Shown here: positions 25,301 through 34,945 of the stretch, piece after piece
Position numbering within the stretch: position 1 is the first letter of the stretch
Layout of the letters: each line of letters opens with the position of its first letter
From: Heterodera schachtii
Lineage: Eukaryota; Nematoda; Chromadorea; Rhabditida; Heteroderidae
Reading direction: 5' to 3'
DNA length: 64,000 nucleotides
NCBI GenBank assembly: GCA_023374025.1
Contig: SIJG01000018.1
Coordinates: 1,147,947 to 1,211,946 of the forward strand
The notes under the pieces: generated by a model
Seen by the model: only the letters and a program-made list of their open reading frames with translations
The model's database searches: none
Told to the model about the DNA's origin: nothing
Position numbers and translations under genes: made by a program

Positions 25301-28176
25301 TAAGTGTTTTGGCACGAAACCCTCCACTGAACATCCCCGAATTTTCAGAGCTCACTCTCGGGCAGTTAATTGCATTGCCCGACAATTTGGACTTTGTCAG
25401 TACGAGTGCCGAAATGGATTCCCTCGACTCTCTGCTGAAACGCGCGCCACGGCACCGTCGAAGCAAAAAGCACCGACGGAGCAGAGGACATCACCACGCC
25501 GAACACCAGCACCAACGGGGGGATGTGTTCGGAGGGGAAGCCGACCAAAACGGACAATTTGCTTCGTCTGGGCCCCCCGCGAAGTCATTTCTGACGCGAC
25601 TCGATTCTGCGCATTCGCCGGTCTAACATTTTGCCAATTTTGAGTGTAATGAAACACAAAGTCCTTTCTTCCCAAATCCCTTCAGGGCCCTCCGAATTCG
25701 CGGAATTCTTTCATGCAAATGATGGTGTTGGACCGAAGCAGACAGCCTTCGGCCCGATGTGATCATATTCTCATAGTGATCAGCTGATCATCCCCATCCC
25801 AATTAGGTCATTGAGACTGTGTGCCTTCAGAACGGCGTTTGCACTTGTGCCGAAACGACCTGCACTTTGCGCTGCTCTTCGTGTGCGCGACTCACTTTCC
25901 GAGAGATTTGCATGAATATTTATTCACCTCATGGTCAAATGCAAAAGTTTGGTGAGTTTTTCGATTGCAATTGAACTTCATAATTAATTGCCAATAATTA
26001 GTTAATTCAATACAATGGTAATTAACTCCCAATTGGACGTCCCCTCATTTTGTCTTTTTCTCTCCTTACTTTTTTCAGTCATCAATTGATTAATTTTAAT
26101 TTGAAATTTCATCCCCGCCCAAATAACGTCACACTTTTCAATTTTATTTGCTTTTGGATGGGTCATGGGATGAAAAAAAATCACGGGGAATGAAACATTT
26201 GTCAATTATTATGATAAACTAAAGGTAATGTGACAATGGGAGAAGGACATTGTCATTGTACGATAATTAATTAATTAATTTTAAGAATAAAATCCTTTAA
26301 ATAATTAAGCTCATTTATCGTTAACCTATTTTAAATGAAAAGGGTAAAAACATTCATTAGGCACAAATCAAAATTGCATCAGAATTTGGTTATTCGATTA
26401 GCTCAATTCGATGGTTGGTTCTGGGCCGACTTCGCTTTCCTTCCTTTGGCCATGTGTCCGCTTTTCGTTGAGGCGGGGCCGGGAATCGGACAAAGTTCCC
26501 CAGGACCAACAAAAAGCATCGAACGTTTGCGTGAGAAAAGGGCCAATCGCTGAAAACAAAAAATAAATAAATAAAACATTTCGCCAACGAAAAAACATTA
26601 AATAGCAAATTATGGATTTCTGCCCAGATTAACGAACTTAAGCCTAAGAAAGGACTTAATTTTCACCTTTATTCTTAGAAATACTGCTGAACAACCGACG
26701 AGCAAAAAAAGGGGGGACAAAAGGAAAGCATTCAAAGCCAAATGAATGGCAAAAGGATTAGACAAAGGCAATTAACTGCTACTAATTACAGAAACATCTG
26801 CTAAATGATTGAGAAGGGTTCTTAAAAGAGGAGCGAAACGCCCATTTTTAGGGACACATTTTTTTGGGGGTGGGGGGGAGGTTTCGCCTTTTTGGTTTGA
26901 GGTCGCTGTGGGTCCGTTTGGCCTCTTTTATTGCCTCTCCTCCGCTGCTGGGCGGGGCCAATTTTGAATTGGCCAACCGACCCATCCCTCGTGCTTTCTC
27001 TCCCCCCCCCCTCCCCCTTTTTTCTCTCCCTTTTTCCCCCTTTTTTCTCCCCCTTTCCCCCCTTTTTTCTCTCTCTTCCGCCCCCCCCCCTTTTCCCCCC
27101 TTTTTTCTCCCCCTTTCCCCCCTTTTTTCTCTCCCCCCCCCCTCCCCCTTTTTTCTCCCCCTTTCCCCCCTTTTTTCTCTCCCCCCCCCCCCTCCCCCTT
27201 TTTTCTCTCCCTTTTCCCTCCTTTTTTCTCTCCCTTTTCCCTCCTTTTTTCTCCCCTTTTCCCTCCTTTTTTCTCTCTCTTCCGCCCCCCCCCCCTTTTC
27301 CCTCCTTTTTTCTCTCCCTTTTTCTTTCTCTTCGCTCGCTATCTCTTCGTTCTCTTTAATTGTGTTTTCTCACATTTCACTTTTTTCAAATATTTTTTCT
27401 TGCTTGAATACAAAGATGACACCGATCATTTGACTGATTGAATGAATTCACGTGAATTCCATTCAATTTGTTTGAATTGTTGCGAGAGAATTCGAAATTA
27501 CTGAAGCATTAATTGCTTATTCTGACCTATTCCAATTCATTCAAAAGGAGTGGCCCCATTAATTAATTAATTAATCCTTCTTTTCAGCACTTACCTTTCG
27601 GCTCAATCCAAACTCTGTGCCTCAAACTGTGAAAATCTCTCAGTCCTCAGCTGAGTACACCGTTTTGGAGAATGTGAGGGTCGTCGAATGGCAAAGTTCG
27701 TCGTTGGATCGACCAGGTAAAAAAGCACAACAAAATTAGCCGAATCAATCATTTTGCCTTGTCAGAACTGTTGACTGTTTGGGTCAGAAAGTGCAATTTC
27801 GCCTGTTTGAATCTGCTGAAAGAGACCAACGGAAAGTCGCCCCGTTTTATGCTAATCGGAAATCCGAAAGGACTTTTTGACGAGGGCGAACTCGCCGCAG
27901 ATTTGGAAGAACGAGGCGAAGGCACAGTTTCGCAAAACAGTGGCAGAGCAGCGGACAGAATGGTCCGGACGCATTATGTGATGGTGAGAGACGAGCAGCG
28001 GAATGGGAACTTACAGTACCACTCTTACAATAAAAATGACATTACAGTATGACAACGACCGACTGCTGAGAAGCACCGATTGTCACGAGCTTTTCGGGAG
28101 GGTGGCAGACGAATCATGCGAAAATGAGAAGGAAACGGATGGAAAAGGAAGAACGGAACACCGGTGGTTAAAGTGA
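16345..28176 (+). CDS. Alpha-2-macroglobulin/TEP-family secreted protein without a visible thioester motif
   Basis: Large extracellular protein of the A2M/complement C3/CD109 superfamily. Exon 16345-16412 starts [17 protein letters not shown], a signal peptide, and splices in phase to 16460-16562, 16627-16711, 17075-17260, 17316-17386, 17439-17576, 17622-17733 and 17819-17897. The MG2 hallmark [16 protein letters not shown] is at 17219-17260, and REYVVPKFHV crosses 17725-17848. Exon ending 19117 joins 20541-20643 and then 20684. A charged bait-like region (20900-21240) precedes [15 protein letters not shown] (21390), the usual post-bait sequence. The thioester domain begins near 23020 but reads GYSLPN where GCGEQN is expected. 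Receptor-binding-like sequence lies at 24600-25330. A Cys-rich, NTR-like tail (25808-28176; [21 protein letters not shown]) closes it. The junction after 18000 and several in 22000-24000 are unresolved. Confidence 0.85.
16700..17040. repeat. Imperfect tandem copies of an exon end plus intron start
   Basis: Three to four degenerate units of about 95-110 bp. Each starts with a version of AAAAGCGGCAAAAAGGCACA followed by AATCAATTAATTA runs (near 16695, 16785, 16875, 16998). The first unit is the real 3' end of exon 16627-16711 and its donor AGTAAAC; the second also keeps an AGTAAAT donor. They fill the intron before exon 17075. Confidence 0.65.
19175..20282 (-). CDS. Nematode lipocalin-related secreted protein, nested in a macroglobulin intron
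   Basis: Lipocalin-related (LPR) family; these extracellular proteins are thought to bind hydrophobic ligands or act in apical matrix. Exons in consistent phase: 20157-20033, 19987-19880, 19835-19787, 19740-19573, 19529-19418, 19367-19175. The lipocalin GxW motif is [14 protein letters not shown], crossing 19880/19835. The strand pair [13 protein letters not shown], then EPCPYFPVKVGP and [20 protein letters not shown], follow the family pattern. The stop is at 19175-19177. An ATG at 20280 opens [20 protein letters not shown], a good signal peptide, but its phase does not fit exon 20157, so the first junction is open. The intron 20032-19988 appears to use a GC donor. The whole gene lies inside the intron 19118-20540 of the plus-strand macroglobulin gene. 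Confidence 0.8.
26995..27335. repeat. Pure pyrimidine tract with internal tandem repeats
   Basis: About 340 bp of almost only C and T on the plus strand, built from repeats of CCCCTTTTTTCTC and CTCCCTTTT with C runs. It lies in the macroglobulin intron between the Cys-rich exon ending near 25952 and the exon starting near 27589. Such a mirror-symmetric tract could form triplex DNA; it encodes nothing credible. Confidence 0.9.
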
Positions 28177-28805
28177 CAACCGTCGATTGACCTTTTGTAC
28201 ATCTTTATAAACGCCATTAGCATTTAATTTTAAGAATTTTTTCTTAAATTTATAAATATTTCCAAAAATTTCCATGCCTTCGGCGCCACTCACTGAGAGA
28301 TGGACAAACTTTGACATTGTTGGCATTAACTTTTGAATAATCAAATATTTTTAACAACTCTTTCCTCTTTGTCTCATTCAATAATGATCTTGTTTATTAA
28401 TTGGTTTTAAAATTATAAAACTAAAGTTTATTTAAGTAATTAATTTCTAAATTGTTTTTTTTTCCGTTCGCTTTCGCATTTTTAACACATAAATAATGAT
28501 ATTTTGTTTATTCACAATAAAAGCCGTGGCATAAAATCAAAATTAATAAATATTTTATAAAAAGTGAAGGAAAAGATTAACATGATAATAATAATCACGT
28601 TTTCACGCAAATTTATTTATTGTCATTAATCATAATTTCAAATATTAAATTTTCCTCTTTTTGTTGAATTAATCTTTTAAGATTTTTATTTTTTATTTAA
28701 TTTTTCAAATGTTATTTTTTAAATTTTTAAAAATTAACATGGACTTATGAAAATGTTTGTCGTTCTCTTTCAGCTGTCTTCGTTTTCCATCCTTTTTCAA
28801 TTCGA
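28177..28805. other. AT-rich intergenic region
   Basis: Downstream of the macroglobulin stop. Mostly A/T with many ATTTTT and TTTAAAT runs; no coding signal seen. A splice acceptor (CTTTCAG) near 28773 may be the 5' end of the next gene or a trans-splice site. Confidence 0.6.
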
Positions 28806-29637
28806 TGTCAATCGAAGAAATTGAGCGGACAATTCCTTTGCCTTCGTCCCATCTCTTTTCTCATTCGCAATTCGTCCGTGCTGAGATTGACTCTTTTGAA
28901 GAAGCTTTTGTGCACAACAAACGCTTCAAAGAGTTCGAAGGATTGCTCAGAACGAATCACAAAGTTAGAAAATGAAAAGAAAAAAAGGCAAAAGAAAGGA
29001 AAATTTACAGACTTACGAAAGTGTCGAAGCGAAATTCGACCTGCAAAAAATCGAAAACCTAAGCAATTTTACGAAACGACTGAAGAAATTGGCGAATCAT
29101 TTGGTGGAGATTGGCCAATTGCATTTTGAAAAGGTATGCCAATGGAGAAGAAAATGGGAGGACAAAAAAGGCGGGGCAAAAGCAAACGAAGGTGCCAAAA
29201 ACGAGGGAAAACGCATAAATTTAGCTAAAAAAAATTTAAATTTTGATGGAATAAAATAGATGTTTGCATCAAAAATATTATTGTTTTTTGCAATTTAAAA
29301 ATTTTGCCATTTCAAATTCTTGAGCAATTTATTTTTTTGACGATGCTATTAGCACCGTTGTACCATCACTTCTTTTGATACCTTCAAAATTTGGCCAAAA
29401 AGCCTTAAAATTGTCAATTTGGATTAAAACCGCACAAGAAATGTAAAATAAAAGCATTTTTCATCTTCTTTTTTTTTGTAAGTCAAAACATATTTTTCCA
29501 TTTCCCCACTCAAATTTTTTAATGGAAATTAAAACAAAACAAATCGCCTTTTAGGCTGAGATTGATGCATTGGATTTGGAGGAGAAGCCAATGTCCGAAA
29601 TTATTCGTATTGCGGAACAAAAAAAAGCACGAAATTG
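28806..29637 (+). CDS. Small coiled-coil protein, possibly BAR-domain N-terminus
   Basis: Three exons splice in phase: 28806 to about 28965, then after a 44-nt intron 29010-29133, then after a 421-nt intron about 29555-29637. Together they give roughly 120 residues, highly charged and helical (FVHNKRFKEFEGLL, FTKRLKKLANHLVEIG). The pattern resembles the first helices of the BAR domain in GRAF/oligophrenin-type RhoGAPs (AEID..., then L.NF.K.L..LA). A full BAR domain is about 240 residues, and no further exon is visible before the next gene. It may be a truncated copy, or a frame may be lost at the A8 run near 29618. The identity is a guess; the exon structure is firmer. Confidence 0.4.
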
Positions 29638-29853
29638 AAGAAGGACGAAGGAATGGCGAATTGAAAACGGCGGAGAAAAGTGACCGAAGCGATGGCAAAT
29701 GAATGAATGAAAGAGAAGGGTTTCAGTCATTTGTTTGAGTTCTTTTTTTAATTCCTTTCTTTTGAATGGGTTTTTGTTCTTTGTCTGTCTGGTCAAAATA
29801 TTAATGTAAATTTGCAAAATAAAATATTTATTTTTAATTTTGGAAGAATTCAA

Positions 29854-31672
29854 ATGCATCGGAGTGCCATCCGCCGATTGTTTGACGTTGCCATCGTCGG
29901 TGGCGGAATTGTCGGCTGTGCCGTCGGTTTGCAATTCGTTTCCTTTGGCTTCGCTTTTCTCTGTTTTCCCCATAAAATCAGTTGACAATTTCAGCCCGTC
30001 AACTCAAAATTGCCAAGCCCAATCTGAGCGTCGTTCTTTTGGAGAAAGAAAGTCGCCTCGGTCCGTCCGTTCCCTCCCCCATTTTATGTTTTGCCAATGC
30101 CAATTTTAGCTGCCCATCAGAGTGGCCATAACAGCGGAGTGCTTCATGCCGGTAGTAACACAAAGCGTCAAACCTTTGAACTTAAAACTTAGGAATTTAT
30201 TATGCCCCGGGCAGTTTGAAGGCCAAACTTTGCGTCAGCGGTTCGTCCGACTTTTTCAGTGCGATTTTTTACTTTTTTGAGGGATCGATTTGGCCTACAA
30301 ATACTTGGAGGACAATGAAATCGCCCACAAAAAATGTGGGAAACTCATTGTGGCCCTTGACGAGGCGGAAATTCGCCGTTTGGAAGTGGGAAAAAGGGAG
30401 GGGAAGAAGAATTTCAAGCAAATTAATTGCCAAGGCATTGTTCGAACGTGCCAAACAAAACCAATGCAAAGGCATCGAAATGATTGGCGAGGATGGCATC
30501 CGTCAGATTGAGCCGCACTGTCGCGTTAGTAATGCCAATTTGGCCAAATTTGAAACAATTTGGCATCTAAGGGTCGAAAGGCAATTTGGTCGCCGTACAC
30601 GGGAATTGTTGATTGGACGATGGTCACCAAAAAATTTGCCGAGTTTGCTTCGATCACTTCGCCATTTACTGATTGGTGTCTTTAAGAGACTTCCAGAGAA
30701 TGGGTGGGACTGTCTTTTGCGATTGGTCCCTCGAGGGCATTGGCCCTTCGGATGACTCCGCCCATCCCTTGCGACTGATCGGTGCCCCCAACGGCGCCCA
30801 AGTGAATTCCTCGTTTTTCGGTTCCCTTTAATCTCATCGACAGATCATCGACTCCAAATTTCTGATCACTTGCGCCGGTCTCTTCTCCGATAGAGTCGCG
30901 CGTCTCTCCGGCTGCCCAAAATTACCAAAAATTGTGCCTTTTCGTGGCGAATACCTCAAATTAAAGCCTGAAAGACGCTTTTTGATCAAAAACGCTAACA
31001 TTTACCCCGTAAGTGAATAATGAATGAATGTTTTTTGTTAGCCCACTCCCAAAGGTCCCCGACCCGCGCTTTCCCTTCCTCGGCGTCCATTTCACTCCCA
31101 CAATTCACGGCGAAGTTCTTCTCGGCCCCAACGCCGTATTGGCATTTGGCAGAGAAGCATATGGCAAAAGCGAATTCTCATTCAAAGACTTTGCCGATGC
31201 GATTTCATTTCGGTTGGTGTCGAGGAATCGTTTAATTCCCTCCGACCGGACTAAAAAGGGGAATGTGGAAGATGATGGGCCGACATTGGGCAGCGGGGAT
31301 CGGCGAATTGTATCGGTCGATGTTCGTCTCGGCCCAGGTCAAACTCCTTCAGAGATACGTTCCCGAACTGAGGCCGGAAGACGTGGAGAGGTGAGACAAA
31401 CGAAATAATTTGAATTGTGTTGGCATTTCGCCAGGGGATTGGCGGGGATTCGAGCGCAGGCGATGGATGCCGAGGGGAATTTGGTGGACGACTTTGTGTT
31501 TGACAGCGGAGAAGGACCCTTGGCCAAGAGAATGCTTCACGTCAGAAACGGTCGACCATTTATAAATTTGTCACATGAAAATTATTCTTTAGCTCCGAGC
31601 CCCGGGGCGACGAGTTCAATGGCAATCGCACAAATGATAGTGGAGAAAAGCACGGAGAAATTCGGCATTTAA
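29854..31672 (+). CDS. L2HGDH: L-2-hydroxyglutarate dehydrogenase, mitochondrial
   Basis: FAD enzyme that oxidises L-2-hydroxyglutarate to 2-oxoglutarate, a metabolite-repair step in mitochondria. Exons in phase: 29854-29926, 29995-30060, 30110-30151, 30193-30240, 30282-30385, 30435-30524, then from 30572 onward, last exon ending 31672. The Rossmann motif [14 protein letters not shown] is at the N-terminus, followed by [25 protein letters not shown] (the FAD-contact segment), [58 protein letters not shown] and the C-terminal [13 protein letters not shown] and [13 protein letters not shown]. All track the human enzyme closely. The ATG at 29854 is chosen because the Rossmann strand follows within ten residues. 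A mitochondrial presequence is short or absent ([10 protein letters not shown] is basic). It starts 217 bp after the previous stop on the same strand. Confidence 0.93.
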
Positions 31673-32787
31673 TTGCTCACACATAAACATTTTGCACTTA
31701 AATATTACCCTTTTTTTGTTTGCCATTCCAATTTTTGAAGCTATTTTTGTGGTAAACATTTTTATCCCTTCCTAACGAATGTTTTTATGTATTGACATTT
31801 CCTCAATTAATTCTCTCATTTTCCATTCCCTTTGCCCCCAATGTTTTGCTCATGCCTTTCGTCTGTCATTGTGCGAATGAAAGGGGAGAAAACGAATTTA
31901 CCAGGGATGAATGAATAGATGAAAAGGGATGGATGAATGAATGAATGAATAGATGGACGAGACGAATGAATTGAGTGACAGAGGGGGGGGGGGGGGAACC
32001 GACACCCCTTCTTCCCCCACCCTCCCCTTCCCCTCCCTCTCCCCCTCCTCTTCCCCTCCTTTTCTCAATTCCTTCCGTCAGTTCGTCCATTCTCTCGGCT
32101 TTCCTTCCATCTCTTCCCGATTGATTGATGAATGTATGAATGAATTGATTTTGTCTCTTCTTTTCTCTTGTGCCCGTCCTTCTCCCACCCTCCATTTCCC
32201 TCTCTTCTCTCTTTTTTCTCGTCATTTCTCTTCCAAATAAATTAGTTGATGAAATCATTAAAATTTTGTTATAATATCATACATAAATACTAATCTGATA
32301 TAAGATTTACTAAGGAAGTTTTTCTCAAAATCCTTTCCACGAAAATTGGATGTTTTGATTGGAATCAAATTTGCGAAAAGCATTCACAGCCCGGAATTTG
32401 CAAAATACATAGGTAGTCTTTAGGCTCTAAAAAACTACAAAAATAGGCACTAAACAATGGAAATAGGCCCTAAAAAGCCTAAAATTTACTGGTGTAAAAT
32501 GACAAAAACTATTCAAAAAAGTAAAAAAAAAAAATTAGGCCAAATCATAAAAACTTTTTTTTCGTGATTTCAAGGCCACTGGGAGCTCAGGAAAAAAATA
32601 GGTTAAACCTATAAATACCACCCTATTTCACACATTTATTTTACCAAAACTAAAATTGTTAAAAAAATTATATTTTAATTTAAATTTTGTCAAATTTTGG
32701 AAGCAGTCACTCATTTTCTCTGAATGTTTCCTTTTCTTAGCTCGTCTTCCATTCTTTTCCCACCAATTAATAATAATCACTTAATTA
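31673..32787. other. Intergenic region with repeats
   Basis: Contains ATGAATGAATGAAT-type short repeats and a G run (31900-31995), a CT-rich tract (32000-32220), and an AT-rich stretch at 32280-32700 in which TAGGC(A/C)CTAAAA recurs several times. I see no gene. Confidence 0.6.
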
Positions 32788-34284
32788 ATGTGTTCCCATC
32801 GTTTGGCCATTGCCAAATTGGTGCGCGACTACAAAGACCCGCTTTTCTCCCCCGTTTCTTCACAAATTTCTCGTCAAAACAAACAGGAGTTATGGGAGTT
32901 CATCCGGCAACAGGCCGTTGCCCAAGGGGCGGTGCAATACGCACGAAAATCGTGGAAGGAAGTGAATTGGACGCGTTCATTCAGAAAAGTGACCCCTCCG
33001 TCGTTGACAGATTCGCGACAGTGTGTGGGCACCGATCCGACGCGACACAATGGCCAAAGTGAACAAAGCGCGGATGGTGGGCGAGGACACGGTGGTGTAC
33101 ACGGAGGTGGGATGAATGGGCGAACGATGCCACGGCACGAAAGGGTGTCTCAGATTGACAGGGTAGTGTTGGAGATCATCGGATCAACATGCACAGATTC
33201 GAATGGCGAAGAAATGACTGGGGCCATGTTGGCGCTGATCAGTCCGAACGAAAGCGCAAGCACAGCCCAACCGACGGAAGACGGAGCTGCCGGTGGGCGT
33301 TGAGGCCGAGAAACTGTCGACCATTTGTGATTATGCTTCTCATCTGCAGAGGGACTTAACATTAGTGCGCTAGTCGCTGAACTCAGCGATGCCGCCATGG
33401 CGGGAGAGACCGAATTCAAACCGTACAGCTCAACGATTTCCCAAATGATCGGCGGATTCGACCAGTTCACTGCTGCGCTTAAGAGCGGTGGAGCACAAAC
33501 GGATCACTTTCAGCAGCAATTGGGTTTAAACGGAGCAGCAACAGCTAAGTCAACGCCGAAAGGAGCAGAAAATGTGAGGAAAAACAGCAGAAGGGGGGGG
33601 GGGGGGAGTAAAGTGATCAGAGAAAGAACAGAGTGATCAAAGACGAAGAAAAAACGGAACAAGGCCAATGAGGTTACTCACTCATAAGCAGCCCACCTCC
33701 GAAAAGATAAATTTTAAGAAGGCAAAACCATATTAATTTGAATTTGCGGAAATTATTAAATTTTTTTTGTGAATGGCACTACTTCCCCCCCCCCCCACGT
33801 ATCAGTTCCCCACTGATTTTCTTTTCAATTTTCATTATAATTTTCCAAAAAAAAAAACAAAAAAATTGGGTTGTGAAAATATATTGGAGGAACGAACTGC
33901 TCCCGCTTTCGTTCGCTGATAATACAAAATGCGAAATCAGTCGTTTCATTCTCCGACAGCAAAAGGCTGCCCCCAAGCGTCGTGCGTTGGATTTGGCCTC
34001 GTGCATCGATTCGCCGCTTTTCCTCCATCCGCCGGCGCTTTCGTCGAGCCCTTCGAAAGGCAATTCGCTGACCGATTCGGAATTGGAAAGGGAAACGAAG
34101 CAATTGCGAGTGGAGCAAATGCGACTTCAGAATTTGCTGTTGCAAGTGAATTTTGGGAGAGCGCGAAGCAATTAGTTACGAACTCATTAAGGAACAAATT
34201 GAGGAAAAGCGACTGCAAAATCAAATGTTAAGGATGGAACTGAGAAAAAGGCACAGGGAAGAAGAAGCGATGGCGGAGAGATAA
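32788..34284 (+). CDS. Zeste/Myb-SANT-like DNA-binding-domain protein with C-terminal coiled coil
   Basis: The N-terminal 80 residues (ELWEFIRQQAVAQGA, SWKEVNWTRSFRKVT, DSRQ, then RVVLEIIGSTC) follow the nematode zeste-like Myb/SANT pattern, in which a tryptophan helix is followed by a basic W..V...FR segment and a second LEIIG helix. Later exons give SALVAELSDAAMAGE, MIGGFDQFTAALKSG and a basic linker. A GC-AG intron (34142-34175, donor GCAAGT) then joins LRVEQMRLQNLLF to YELIKEQIEEKRLQN, a coiled coil ending at the TAA 34282-34284. A role in DNA binding is inferred from the domain; several middle junctions (33000-33900) are unresolved. Many such proteins in nematodes are lineage-specific. 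Confidence 0.55.
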
Positions 34285-34945
34285 TTGATGAATGAATGGA
34301 AGCAAATGATTATTTATTTATTTATCAGACAGCTAAAACAAAGGCCGGCAGATTTTTGGACTGCCAACAGATTTTCCCTCATTTTGGCATTGCCATTCTT
34401 TTCATTGGCCACACTTTCCATTTCCCCCCCCCCCCGCCCTCCCTCTCCATTTTTTGTTGTTGTTTTCTTTTTTGCCTTGCCATTGCTTTTGTCCCTCTCA
34501 ACTCTTCCCAAACATTTTCTTCTTTAAATCGATTAAACAAAGAAAATTGGCTCTTTACCCGCGAGATCAGATTTCGAGAAGAAGAAACAAAAAGAGAACG
34601 GGGGAAGCTGCGATTGTTTTGGTTTTGGGAGGGCAGCAGCAGAACAGCTGTGTCTGATCATGGCAAATCGCCGATCGGGCGGCCCATGGGCAAAATGCGT
34701 GAGGGGTCGGAGGGTAACGGAGAGTCGGCGCAATTCGCCGATCAACGGGTGGGGGGGGGGGGGGGAGCAGTTGTTTGATTGGTTGGTCCCAGCGATTCCA
34801 ATGGGACACATTTTCTTTGATTCCTCCGCTGTTTTTTCGCTCGTCGATCTCTTCCATCGTTAATTTCCATATTCCTTTAAATTTCCTTCTCCGCTCTTTC
34901 ATTCTCTCCCAATTTGGCATTTTTCGTTCGATCGGTGCCAACCCA
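34285..34945. other. Intergenic region
   Basis: C run near 34428, G run near 34750 and mixed sequence. No F0/F1 talin exon or other coding signal could be found here, which matters for the next gene. Confidence 0.6.

Noticed and set aside
26864..27433. 189-codon frame of F/P/S/L residues
   Set aside because: It translates a pyrimidine-only intronic tract of the macroglobulin gene.
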